A stretch of DNA of 52,500 nucleotides from Eimeria necatrix (Eukaryota; Apicomplexa; Conoidasida; Eucoccidiorida; Eimeriidae), in contig NW_013652406.1 in the NCBI RefSeq assembly GCF_000499385.1, forward strand, positions 5,001-57,500, in the 5' to 3' direction. The notes below the pieces were generated by a model that saw only the letters and a list, made by a program, of their open reading frames with translations, did not search any database and had not been told where the DNA came from. Within the stretch, counting starts at the first letter, position 1. Each line of letters starts with the position of its first letter. Of the stretch, positions 11,391 through 22,288 are shown in pieces. The translations under genes and the position numbers were made by a program.

Positions 11391-11618
11391 TTAGGGAAGC
11401 AGCAGTCTGCTTCTTTCTCTGCGGGCCCTGGCCTCCTGCACTGTTGCTGCTGCTGCTGCTGCCAGCACCTTCGAAGTCCCCACAACAGCTCCCACTGCAT
11501 GCGTTGCTGCTGCAGCAGCAACGGGAAAGATTTGCGGCACCCGCGCCACAGCCATGTCCACGCGCGGCAGCAGCGGCAGCCCCGCTTCCGAGTACTCGCC
11601 CCGCTGCTGCAGCTGACG

Positions 11619-11660
<42 letters not shown>

Positions 11661-11782
11661 TGCTGCTGTTGCGGGTGCTGCTGTTGCGCTTGCTGCTGCT
11701 GCTGCTGGGTCGCCCGCCGCCGCGCTTGGCGAAGCTTCCAGGCTTGCTGCAGCTGCCGGAGTAGCTGCTGGAGCTGGCTTGT

Positions 11783-11824
<42 letters not shown>

Positions 11825-12319
11825 CCTTTTCGAACTCTGCCGCTGCAGCTTCCTCGTCGGCTTTTGCTGCTGCAGCTGCTTCTTTGCCTTCCGCCGCTGC
11901 AGCTTCTTCTCCGGCTTTTGCTGCTGCAGCAGCCTCCTGGACTTCCGCTGCTGCAGCATCTCGTGCTGCAGCTGCTTCGCTGGCTGCTGCTGCTGCTGCT
12001 GCTGCTTCCTGGGCAGCTTCTGCCGCTGCTGCTTCCTCGTTCTCCTTCGGCGCCTCAGCTTGCTTGCCGTCCTTTGCTGCTGCAGTTTCCTTTGTGGCTT
12101 TTGCTGCTGCTGTTTCCTGTGTGGCTTTTGCTGCTGCTGTTTCCTGTGTAGCTTTTGCTGCTGCAGTTTCCTTTGTAGTTTTTGCTGCTGCAGTTTCCTT
12201 TGTGGCTTTTGCTGCTGCTGTTTCCTGTGTGGCTTTTGCTGCTGCAGTTTCCAGCGCAGCAGCTGCTTCGTCAGGCTTTGCCACTTTGAGTTTCTCACTT
12301 GCTGCTTCTTCCGGTGCTT

Positions 12320-12353
<34 letters not shown>

Positions 12354-12490
12354 TGCTGCTGCACTTTCCTTGGTTTCTGCCGGCGAAGGTGGCGCTGCTT
12401 CTGCGGGCTCTTCAGCTGCGGCTGCTGCTGCTGCTGCTGCTGCCGGTTTGGGCTCTCGAGCTTCTATTTTTTGCTCGCCAGCTGCCTCCT

Positions 12491-12534
<44 letters not shown>

Positions 12535-13542
12535 GTTGCTGCATCTTTATCTGTGGCTTCTGGCACTGCTGGGGCTGCATCTTCCCCGCTTTTCTTTGTT
12601 GCTGAAGCTTCAGCTTTTGTCTCAACTTCTTTTTCTTTCTTTGCAGCAGATTCCTCGTTTCCTGCTGCAGTGGCTGCCTTCGCCGCAGCAGCAGCAGCTG
12701 CTGCTGCTGCTGCTTCCTTCGCAGAAGCTGCTGCTGCGTCCCTCGCTGCAGCAACTCCTGTTGCTGCAGTCTTGTCTTGAGCAGCTAAAGCCACCAACTC
12801 CGCCTTTTCTTCTGCAGCAGCAACTGCAGCAGCAACTGCAGCAGCCTCAGCAGCCGATTTGGCCGTGGCAGCTTGAGCAGCAGCAGCTGCTGGTGCTGCT
12901 GCAGCCGCCGCAGCTGAACGAGCTGCAGCGGGGGCAGCAGCAGCAGCTGCGGGTTTTGGCTTCCCGAGGATCTTTCTCTCCGCTTCATTTCTCATTTCTT
13001 CTGCTGCTGCTTCTTCTCTGCCCCTGGCTCTCTTCAAAGCAGCAGTTCGTGTTGCACCTCCTGCTTCTCTGCGAGGGACATCTGCTGTTGGCGCTGCTTT
13101 TTCGCCAGCTGCTGCAGCAGCTGCTGCGGGCCTGTTAGCTGCTGCTGCTGCTGCTGCTGCTGCTGCAGCGTTGCTGGCTTCTGCCCTCGGCGCTGCTGCA
13201 GGAGCCGCTTGCTTCTCCGCCGGAGTCTTGGCTGCTGCTGCGGGCGCACTTGCTGCAGCTGCTGCAGCTGCTGCTGCTGCTGCTGCTGCTGCGGGCTCTG
13301 CGCGGCTCTGCGGGGGCCTGGGGGGGGCCCTTTGCTGCTGCCGCGCGGCCCTCTCGCCAGCCAAGAAGTCCACGAGGCTGCCGACAGTTTGCTGCAGTTC
13401 AACTCCTTCAATTGCTGCTCGAAAGCCCCCAGCTGGAGGCTGCAGGACAGTCTTGGCCAGCGAAGTGGCTGCGTCGGAGAGGAAGGCGAGGGCCTGGGGG
13501 TTGTCGCGGGGGGGGGGGCTGCGGGCTGCTGCCTGCAGCACG

Positions 13543-13589
<47 letters not shown>

Positions 13590-14160
13590 AGCGGAAGACG
13601 AGGCCAGTTCCGACACCGCCGCCTCCACCGCCTTCTGCACTGCGGGGGAAACTGTGTTCAGCAAAAAGGACAAGTCGAAGGAGACGAAGTGCAGCAGGTC
13701 TTTGGGCGGCGCGGACTCTGCGAAATTTCGGAAAATTCAAAAGTTGAACTTTGCGTTATTCTCTTCTCTTATTCGAACTTTCTCAGCAGCAAACTTTCCA
13801 GTTTTATTTACCCGCGGAGTCCTCTTCGTCTTCGTCAGATTCTCCCGCGGGAGAAGAAGGGGCCTGTGGCTGCGGAGTTCAACTTTTGCATTTTGCAAAA
13901 AGTTGAACTTCTCCGTTTTGGACTTACAACATTCTGAGAGACTGCATTTCGCGAAGTGCTTTGGCCTGAAGTGCAAATAAAAGAAAGCTAAAGAAACTGC
14001 AGACTGCGGCGCTGCAGCAGTTAGGCCTACCTCGAGATGGGGAAAGAAAAGTTTCTTGAGGGCCAGCTTCCGGGGCTGCGGAAGCTGCGGGAAAAGCCGC
14101 GCAGAAAAGTGCGAAGGAAATGGAAATGTAAAAGGCGAAAAGTGCCGGCGAGAAGTTCAT
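11391..14160 (-). CDS. Secreted Ala-rich repeat protein, three exons
   Basis: Exon 1 starts at the ATG at 14160 and encodes a signal peptide (MNFSPALFAFYISISFALF then AAFPAASA), with donor CTCGAG|GTAGGC at 14031. Exon 2 is 13965-13928, after acceptor TTGCACTTCAG, with perfect donor GTT|GTAAGT. Exon 3 begins at about 13715 and runs uninterrupted to the stop at 11391. It opens with DLLHFVSFDLSFLLNTVSP and AVQKAVEAAVSELASS and is then mostly Ala, Glu and Lys. Phases fit across both introns. The middle has seven tandem ETAAAKATQ/ETAAAKATK nonapeptides; the end reads AGLPLLPRVDMAVARVPQIF. Charged Ala-rich helices resemble LEA-type or other amphipathic stress or wall proteins, but no domain was certain. 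The product of about 800 residues would enter the secretory route. Confidence 0.65.
12064..12255 (-). repeat. 27-bp coding minisatellite (ETAAAKATK units)
   Basis: Seven tandem 27-bp units within the Ala-rich secreted protein, encoding Glu-Thr-Ala-Ala-Ala-Lys-Ala/Thr-Thr-Lys/Gln. The Lys/Gln alternation at the last position and the preserved frame suggest selection on the peptide rather than simple CAG slippage. Confidence 0.85.
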
Positions 14161-15300
14161 CTTTGGAGCTCTACTTCTAAGGTTGGAACCGCGATATTCA
14201 GAGCAGCACCTCCGGCCTCTCAGTGTGCAAAAAAGGGAAAGCTGGAAAAAAACAAGACTTCCGAGGCCCCTTCAAGACGGATTTGCAGCAAAAGGTGGTA
14301 AAAATGATTAATTAAAGCAGTCTAGCTTAAAAACAATTTAAAACAATTCACCCCGACAAGACTTGTCAAAGTGAACCGCTCGAGTGCTTGCAGATTCCGA
14401 ACTCGCAACGCTTCGGGTGTACCGACACATATGTTCCATTGCAAGGAGGAAACTGCAACACAAAAATCATATTTATCTTTCGTTTATTGCTGCGTTTATT
14501 GCTACACTTTTATTTATTTACGCTACACTTTTATTTACACTCTCTAGAGCTAAACTCTGCGTTCTTCCGCTGCGCTGCGCCGTGTTCTGTTGCCCCGCTA
14601 GCCCGTCCGATTTCAGAAACTTCCCGAACACTAAAAGAGTTTCTGGTGCATTTCAATTGCTATTTCTCATTAATTTAAAAAAATAAATAATTTCAACCCC
14701 GCTAGTGGTTCTTATCAACCAGTGGACCGTTGGTTTCCACTCCGAACCACTCCGAGGCATTGGGGCTGCAGCCGCATGTTCGCAAAGACAGCCCTGACCT
14801 TAAGAAGAAGGAGATCGCCGGAATTCTCTCTTTAAACCTTTTAATTATTTCCCAAATTCTTTTATTTATATTTTTAATTATTTCCCAAATTCTTTTATTT
14901 ATATTTTGCAAAGTCTTTGCTGAGTTGAAGACAGTCAAAGCACTCGGGCACGAAGTTTGGCCGCGCTAAAGAGCTTCGGGAGTTGGACTCTGCAGATCTT
15001 CTAGCCGGCCAAATCTTCGCTTCTTCTTTTATTTTGTTTTATTCCTTTTGAAGGAAAATGGAGGCTTTCTAGAGGGGCTTGCGTTTGCCGCTGCAGCTGC
15101 TGCTCCAGACCCGCAGCAGCAGCAAGCCGCAGCAGCAGCAGAGCCGCAGCAGCAGCGCAGCAGCAGCAGCAGCAGCGCTGGCCGCGGGGCCTGTCTCACC
15201 CCTCTGTGGCGTTCCTCCCGCAGCGCCGTTTCCCGCGAACCGGCTTGCTGCTGCTCCCCTGCTGCTGCTGCTGCTGCTGCTGCTCGCCCGCCGCCGCCGC

Positions 15301-15335
<35 letters not shown>

Positions 15336-15342
15336 GCCCGCC

Positions 15343-15373
<31 letters not shown>

Positions 15374-15383
15374 ATGCAGGGGA
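14161..15383. promoter_or_regulatory. Divergent intergenic region with AT-rich duplications
   Basis: This lies between two divergent starts, the minus-strand secreted protein (ATG 14160) and plus-strand GPN2 (ATG 15384), so it should hold both promoters. A 33-bp AT-rich unit starting TTAATTATTTCCCAAATTC is perfectly duplicated at 14841-14873 and 14874-14906. A looser TTTATT/TACACTTTTATTT duplication occurs at 14480-14540. GGTGTACCGACAC (14416-14428) is a near match to the palindrome found elsewhere in the window. From 15090 to 15375 it becomes CAG/CTG-rich. No TATA-type or initiator element could be assigned. Confidence 0.5.
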
Positions 15384-15613
15384 ATGTGGTACGGGCAAAT
15401 CGTGATCGGCCCGCCGGGCAGCGGGAAGAGCAGCTACTGCAGCGGGCAGCAGCAGCTGCTTGCTGCGCTGCAGCGGCAGCAAATAGTTCTCAACTTGGAC
15501 CCCATGAATGATTTGCTGCCATACAAATGCGCCATTAATGTCAAAGACTTAATTGACGGCGAAGAAGTCATGCGCAGCCACCAGCTCGGCCCAAACGGCG
15601 GTCAGACGCTCCC

Positions 15614-15691
<78 letters not shown>

Positions 15692-16351
15692 GCTGCTGCT
15701 GCTGCTGCTGCTGTGCTTGCTGCTGCTGCGCCGCCGGTTCGCTCTGCTGGGGCCGCTGCTGCGGACCGCCATTTGAATGCAGCTTTTGCTGCTGCTGCTT
15801 TCTTGCTGCTGCTGCTTTCTTGCTGCTGCTGCTTTCTTGCTGCTGCTGCTGTGGGGAGTTCCGGACTGGAAGGCCTAGCAGTGGCTGCGGTTGCTGCTGC
15901 TGGGGTTTAGGGTTTAGGGTTTGGGGCCACGGGCCAAGGGTTTAGGGTTTGCTGCCGCAGAACTAGGGTTTAGGGTTTGCTGCCGCAGGTCTAGGGTTTA
16001 GTGTTTGCCTGCACGTGCACAGAGGGAGTTTCAGAGAAGCAAATGTGTAGGGTTTAGGGTTTAGGGCTTAGGGTTTAGGGTTTAGGGTTGAGGGTTTAGG
16101 GTTTAGGGTTTGCGTGGAGTGTTTTTTGAATTTATTTCATAGAAGTTTTGGAAGTGAGCATCTGCAGTGTACGTACACCTGAAGCGAGCTGGGGTGTATG
16201 CGCAGCTATGATATACTGCATGGAATATTTGCTGGAGAATATTGATTGGTTAGTTGAGAAGTTAAATGCTTATAAAAGTAAGCAGCTGCTGCTCGTGCTG
16301 CTGCTGCTTGTGCTGCTGCTGCTGCTGCTGCTGCTGCGCCTTTTGCTGCGC

Positions 16352-16389
<38 letters not shown>

Positions 16390-16703
16390 TCCGCTGGCGC
16401 TGCCAGTACAGCCAACTGCAGTTCTTGCTGTCGCAGCAGCAGCAGCAGCTGCTGCTGCTGCTGTGAAAGCGAATCTTGCGCCGCCGCCGCAGCAGCAGCA
16501 GCAGCAGCTGCTGCTGCTGCTGTGCAGGCTGGCTGCTGCAGCAACTGCTGCAGCAGCTGCTGCAGCAGCAGTTTGCTGCTGCTTCTGCTGTGTCTCTCAG
16601 ACCATTATGTGCTGATTGACTGCCCCGGCCAAGTCGAACTCTTTACTCACCACGATGCCCTGCGCAGCATCATCAGACACCTCGAGTCCCTTGATTTCAG
16701 AGT

Positions 16704-16766
<63 letters not shown>

Positions 16767-16879
16767 GTGCCACAAAGGCTGCTGCGAAACCAATTTCTCG
16801 CAGCTTTGAGCAACTCCACAGAAAGGCAAATTGAATCGCTTTGGCAGCAGAAAAGAGGTAGCAGTGAAGCAGACCAAGG

Positions 16880-16930
<51 letters not shown>

Positions 16931-17058
16931 GTACATTGGCAGCAGATGAAGTTGCTGCGTCAGTCCAGCAGTCATTTGGGCTTCTGTTTTGTGCTGCTGC
17001 AGATGGCGGCCGTGCAAATTGTGGACAGCACTTTGTGCACAGATGCATTCAAAGTAAG

Positions 17059-17098
<40 letters not shown>

Positions 17099-17801
17099 TG
17101 CAGCAGCAGCATCGGCAGCAGCAGCATCTGAAGCAGCAGCGTGTCTCACTGCAAATGCTTCATGAGGTGTTGCTGCGGCGGCCACTGTTGCCGCCTCCCA
17201 AGCCTGGATAGCAGCTTTAAGGTGCTGCTGCTGCGCCATTTGCTGCTCTTGCTGCTGCTGCTGTTGCTGCTGCTGCTGTTGCTGCTGCAGCACATCAGTG
17301 CCTTGTTGATGGCCTTGAACGCGCAGCTGCAGCTGGAGCTGCCGCACGTAAACGTTTTGTCCAAAGTGGATTTGCTGCGGCTGCACAGAAAGGACCTGAG
17401 TGGGGCTTTTTAGCTTGCTTGCTGTGCAGCAGCTGTTGCTGCTGCTGCTGCTGCTGCTGCAGCAAGCCAGCCCCTGATGCTGCTGCAGCTGCAGCAGCAG
17501 CAACCCAGCCCCTGATGCTGCTGCAGCTGCTGCAGCAGCAACCCAGCCCCTGATGCTGCTGCAGCTGCTGCAGCAGCAACCCAGTCCCTGCTGTTGCTGC
17601 AGCTGCTGCAGGGGCATTCACTGCTGCAGGCGTAGCAAGAATAGCAGCAGCAGCAGCAGCAGCAGCTACTGGGGGGCAAGGCAGCAACTTGTCTCTTTAC
17701 GTTTTTGATGCAGAATTTCGTCTAGAGTTTTATGCGGATGCTTACGAGCTGCAGCCGCTGCTGGAAGCTGTGCAAGAAGACCCACACCCTTTAGGCGTAA
17801 G

Positions 17802-17845
<44 letters not shown>

Positions 17846-18016
17846 AGTTGCTGTTAACGTGTTGCTTCATGCTTTAATTCATGTCTATATATCTGAGGTG
17901 GAAAGTTAAATTTGGTACCTGTCTCCCCCAACCTTGAGCTCTGATATCTACCCGAATGTATATATGTATATATATTTAATAAATAACTAAAAAAATTAAT
18001 AAATACATACACACAC

Positions 18017-18051
<35 letters not shown>

Positions 18052-19220
18052 CATGCGCGTGCCTGTGGATGCTCATTTATGATGCCTTTTTAAAATGCTA
18101 ATGGGGCTAAAACAACTTATAAATGCTTTTATGCTCAAGTAGTTCATTTTATCTTTTTATTGGCACATCTAAAGATAGTATTCATGTCAGGATGCGCATG
18201 CATATTGCATGAATGATTTTTCCGGAAATCACTTCTCCCGAGCTAATGTTTCAAAACATTATTTGAAATAATGTTTTAATACATCATTTCAAATGATGTT
18301 TTAAAACATAAAAATGATTTTTTTGTTTTTGTGTTGTGTTTGGTTTGTTCGCAGCGCAAACTTATGGACTTCTCTCGTGCCGTGTGCGAGTTGGTCGAGG
18401 ATTTCAAGTGAGAATTGAGACAAAGACAGACCAAGAGCTGAAATAAAACAAAATGCGGCTAAGAAAAAGTCAAAAATTCAAAATAGAGATATTTTAATCT
18501 CAAAATAAAGAGCTATTAATCTCAAGAAACAACAAACTGAGTGAATCTGCATCGGCATGGCGCTTTTGCACTTTTGAATGAAACTGATGGATGGGGCTGC
18601 CGTTTATATATCTTCTCATCATTTGTGCATTTATTTTATTTCGTTTTTGAATTTGTAATTTCATTTGGTTCTGGAATTCGTCGCAGTTATTGCTCACCAG
18701 TCTATTCCCTTCATGGAGCTGTTGCATCTGCCAAACAAGGCGCAAGACTTGCAGGCTTATTTGCGAGTGCCTTCAACTGTTTTTACTTTTAAAATGCCTT
18801 TTTTAAATTGTTTTGAATTGTTTATTCTGCACTTGAAGTGTTTTGGATTTTTTATCCTCCAGTTTGATCTATTTGTCTGTTAATGCCGGCCTTGTGGTTG
18901 GTGTCAGTGGCTGGTGTTTGCGGTGGGGGTCCGATGAACTTCTGGCCCGCAGCTCATTCCCTTTAGTATTTATTCTTTCAGCTCATTTGCTTTAATATTT
19001 ATATTTATTTTATTTTGCTTTTTGCTTTCAGTTTGGTTTCTTTTTATCCGGTTTGCGTCACTGACAAGGAGTGCATGCTGCTGGTGCTGCGGGTGGCAGA
19101 CGCAGCCAACGGCTTTGCCCTGGGAAACTACGCAGAAAATGAAAGGGGGTACCCTTTGCAGCTTGACACTGAAGAAGAACGGCAAATGCTGTGAGCTGCT
19201 GCTGCTGCTAGTGCTGCTGC

Positions 19221-19251
<31 letters not shown>

Positions 19252-19547
19252 GCTGGTAATGCTGCTGCTAATATTTCCGCCTTGGTTCCTCTGCTGCAGC
19301 TCTGCGGGGTGCGAAGTTTTTGCCGCTGCTCTGCCCCCGAATTTGCTCTGCTGCTGCGGGATATGCTGCTTCCGCGAGATATGCTGCGGCTGCAGCGTCT
19401 GCTGCTGCTGCTCTTGCTGCTTCAACTGCTGCTGCTGCTGCTGCTGCTGCCTTTGCCTCCAGGATCGAGAGACTTCAGGAGCGCTATGTGGACTTTGACC
19501 CTGCAGAAGGGGAAGGTGATGCAGAGGCGTCCAGCGAAGTAGATTGA
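15384..19547 (+). CDS. GPN2: GPN-loop GTPase 2
   Basis: Exons: 15384-15600, with P-loop VIGPPGSGKSSY, NLDPMNDLLPYKCAINV and LGPNG; 16206-16277 (MIYCMEYLLENIDWLVEKL); 16601-16701 (DCPGQVELFTHHDALRSI); 17003-17053 (VQIVDSTLCTDAF); 17291 to about 17395 (LPHVNVLSKVDLL); about 17684-17796; 18355-18407 (LMDFSRAVCELVEDF); 19032-19190 (LVSFYPVCVTDKE, VADAANGF). The terminal exon is about 19462-19547 (RIERLQERYVDFD). A further exon near 19300 is possible. These are the family's G1, G2, GPN, G3 (DCPGQ) and G4 (SKVD) motifs in order, and the whole matches GPN2 rather than GPN1 or GPN3. Family members act in assembly and nuclear import of RNA polymerases. Most exon phases agree. Exons have almost no triplet runs; introns hold nearly all of them. 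The 17395/17684 junction is the least certain. Confidence 0.95.
15617..15712. repeat. CTG/TTG tract in GPN2 intron 1
   Basis: A (CTG)n run switches to about nine TTG units (15662-15690) and back to CTG. The abrupt internal block of a variant triplet indicates amplification of one mutated unit. It begins about 17 bases after the intron 1 donor. Confidence 0.9.
15902..16112 (+). repeat. TTTAGGG arrays in GPN2 intron 1
   Basis: Telomere-like blocks at about 15902-15923, 15938-15950, 15965-15978 and 16050-16112, with near duplicates of a spacer reading GCTGCCGCAG. They lie in the second half of intron 1, upstream of the acceptor at 16205, in the TTTAGGG orientation on the transcribed strand. Confidence 0.92.
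17464..17612. repeat. 38-bp minisatellite in GPN2 intron 5
   Basis: Four units of about 38 bp, each containing CAGCCCCTGATGCTGCTG (the last diverged), at 17468, 17506, 17544 and 17582. The unit length is not a multiple of three, which fits an intron rather than coding sequence. Confidence 0.85.
17950..18056. repeat. AT/CA-rich low-complexity tract
   Basis: TATATA-type runs with ACACAC between them inside GPN2 intron 6. Base composition shifts sharply here from CTG repeats to AT-rich DNA, marking the edge of the repeat-poor block. Confidence 0.85.
18253..18299. repeat. Two adjacent perfect hairpins in GPN2 intron 6
   Basis: 18253-18277 is AAAACATTATTT, one base, then its exact reverse complement. 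18281-18299 is ACATCATTT, one base, then its exact reverse complement. The two share the pattern ACATNATTT, so they look like duplicated and diverged palindromes. They lie about 55 bases before the acceptor at 18354. Confidence 0.85.
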
Positions 19548-19764
19548 AGTGAACTTAGTGAAAAACAGTTTGTTTTTTATTTACAAAAGACCTAAAATTG
19601 TTTAATAACGTAAAACTGTTTTACTTCTAACGAGAAATCAAGTCCGGGATTCTCTGCAGCAGCGCCGTTTGCTGCAGCGACACCGCGCTGCTGCGCACTG
19701 TGTTCTGTGTGCACCCCGCATTTCATTTATTGCTGGTTTTTAAAATCTTTTTAAATTGAGAAAC

Positions 19765-19807
<43 letters not shown>

Positions 19808-20245
19808 TTCTAGCAGCTAGAGCTGTTGAAGCAGAATCGGAGAACTTTTGCGTTTCAAATCTGAGACAAAAGACTTCAAATATTTCGATGTTTGCGTTAA
19901 GACACATATAGTGGAAGCCTTGGCTTGGGCTTTTGGGCCGGTGGCGCCTCTGACTTGAACTCGGGCTATTCGTCAAATGTGTGGATTCATCTTCAAAAAT
20001 GAAATGTACATGGCGGAGTGATCCGGCGAGCGCTAGCTAGCTAGCCAGCTAGCTAGCTAGCTAGCTAGCTAGCTGGCTAGCTAGCTGAGGCCGGGGCACA
20101 TCTAGAGGCGGGCAAACACGCTGCGAGGCACTGGCTGGCTGGGGTGCTGGTGGCCACTTCGCTAGCCAGCCGAATTTGCCGCTCTCTGCTCTTGTCCATA
20201 GCTAGCTAGCTAGCTAGCACTGTTTGGAGGACACTGTTGCCAGCT
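19548..20245. other. Spacer downstream of GPN2
   Basis: GPN2 3' flank, with a T-rich stretch, a (CAG)n run at 19766-19803 and a GCTAGCTAGC tract at 20030-20092. On the minus strand 19976-19740 is open, with a possible acceptor CTTTTGTCTCAG followed by ATTTGAAACGC and an Ala run before the stop. This could be a terminal exon of the minus-strand unit to the right, at low confidence. Confidence 0.4.
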
Positions 20246-20287
20246 GGAAGCGTGGCTAGCTGCTAGCTAGCAGCTAGCCACGCTTCC
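20246..20287. repeat. 42-bp perfect palindrome
   Basis: The left arm GGAAGCGTGGCTAGCTGCTA plus G is followed, with no spacer, by its exact reverse complement ending CCACGCTTCC. The core is built of GCTAGC units, but the outer arms (GGAAGCGTG/CACGCTTCC) are unique sequence, so this is not merely part of the GCTAG tract. Confidence 0.95.
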
Positions 20288-20563
20288 TTTTCATTGAGCC
20301 TTGTGGGAAAGGCTGCGGAGCTCCGGAAAGATTCTAACAAATAGACGGGGGCCACAGCCAGCAGCTGCGAAATGCGTGGAGAGAATGCAGCATAAATGTC
20401 TGCTAATTTATCTATTCAAACAAATATTTGGCATTGAGGATTAACACAGTCTAGCGGCAGCTGCAGGCACCTGAAAAGTCCTTTGCTGCAGTTCCATTTG
20501 AAGCAACGCACTTACTGGCGGCAAGAGGAAAGCCCCAGCGCCACGCGTAGTTCAACTTCAGCA

Positions 20564-20597
<34 letters not shown>

Positions 20598-20713
20598 GGA
20601 ACTGCAGCAAACGCCGAGAAAAGAGGCTTTAATTGTTTTTTAAAGACCATCCGCGGCCTCCAGGCTGTTTACTAGAAGCTGTCACTGCCAGTACAAAATA
20701 ATTTCGTCTCACC

Positions 20714-21408
20714 TGAAACTGCACTTGCAGCAGCCACTTTAAAGCCTTTGAAATCCTTATGTTCATTTACTACATTTCATACAATATAAAGCCATCAAAA
20801 GCGCTTCTAAAAAAGTAAGAACAAACCAAACTGGAAATGAAATAGGCTGTGAACATGAATAGTGGCCGGCCGGCGCAGCATATGCCTCACGGACTGCGGA
20901 GAAAGGATACGATTTGCTAAAATGGAAAGGTAAAGAATAAATATTGAAGCAATAATGGTGACAACTGTGTTGACTCTGCTGCTTCTGCTGCTTCTTCTGC
21001 TTTTGCTGCTGCAAGTGCTGTTCAGAACAAGCTGAATAGGCTGATAAGGCGAAACTGAGTGGCAAGGAAAAGATCCCGTGTAGATAAAAGCTGGAGCATA
21101 TAAGAAGGAGTCAAATAGGCAAATATGAATAATGTAAAATATGCTTTGGTAGTTTGAATTATAGTTCTAGTCTTTTCCATTCAATTCTGTTGTGAAAGGG
21201 AAAGGCACCCAACATATGACAGGTCCGCTGCCAACGCACTTCCTAGGGCCCAGAAGACAAACAAAATGAACAGAAACTCTATTTTTTTATTCATTAGTTT
21301 ATTTACTTATTCATATACTTATTTATTCTTTTGGTTTTTACTTGAAGGTTTGCCTGCTGGCTGCGGGCTCACTGCTGCAGCTGGCTCTCACGCAGCCCTT
21401 TTTTCACT
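20714..21408. repeat. Tandem segmental duplication, copy 1
   Basis: This unit matches the following copy in order: GAAACTGCACTTGCAGCAGC, the GGCCGGCCGGCG block, a CTGCTTCTGCTGCTTCTTC run, GCTGGAGCATATAAG, CATATGACAGG, CAACGCACTTCCTAGGGCC and a TTTATT-rich end. Identity looks high in the shared blocks. No gene was identified in it. Confidence 0.85.
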
Positions 21409-22288
21409 TGAAACTGCACTTGCAGCAGCCACTTTAAAGCCTTTGAAATCCTTATTTTCATTCACTACATTTCATGCAATATAAAGTTATCAAAAGCGCT
21501 TCTAAAGAAGTAAGAACAAACCAAACTGGAAATGAAATAGGCTGTGAACATGAATAGTGGCCGGCCGGCGAAGCAATATGCCTCACGGACTGCGGAGAAG
21601 GTACATTAATGCACATGTGGAAGATACGATCTGCTGAAAGGAAAAGGTAAAGAATAAATATTGAAGCAATAATGGTGACAACTGTGTTGATTCTGCTGCT
21701 TCTGCTGCTTCTGCTGCTTCTTCTGCTTTTGCTGCTTCAAGTGCTGTTCAGAACAAATTAAAAAAATTATTAAAAATTATAGGTAGAAAATTATATAAAT
21801 AATTTTAAGTTAAAATAGGCTGACAAGGCGAAACTGAGTGGCAAGGCAAAGATCCCGTGTAGATAGAAGCTGGAGCATATAAGGAGCCAAATAAGCAAAT
21901 TTGAATGACATATGTTTTGGCAGTTTGAATTATAGTTCTAGTCTTTTCCATTCAACTCTGATGCAAAAGGGAAAGGCACCCACGACCTGCAGTAACACGG
22001 AGCAGCCTCGAACTTTGTTTAAACTCATGAAAAAAGAAATGGGGAAACAAATAAAAAATAAAAGTAAAAGGCACTTGAGATTAAGGGAAGCTTCACTACA
22101 ACATATGACAGGCCCGCTGCCAACGCACTCCCTAGGGCCCACAAAACGAGCAAAATGAACCGAAACCTTACCTATTTATTCGTTTGTTTATTTATTTATT
22201 CATTTATTTATTTATTCTTTTGGTTTTTACTTGGCAGTTTGCCTGCTGGCTGCGGGCTCACTGCTGCAACTGGCTCTCACGCAGCCCT
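21409..22288. repeat. Tandem segmental duplication, copy 2
   Basis: The offset from copy 1 is about 695 bp at the left end and about 889 bp near the right end. This copy therefore carries roughly 190 extra bases, mainly AT-rich insertions near 21600, 21755-21815 and 22000-22090. Both copies retain one composite splice-like site (21233-21245 and 22122-22134), differing by one base in the three-base core. Confidence 0.85.

Noticed and set aside
12299..13138. Plus-strand Leu/Gln-rich frames opposite the Ala-rich gene
   Set aside because: Shadow frames of the continuous minus-strand exon, which has unique helical sequence and correct splice signals.
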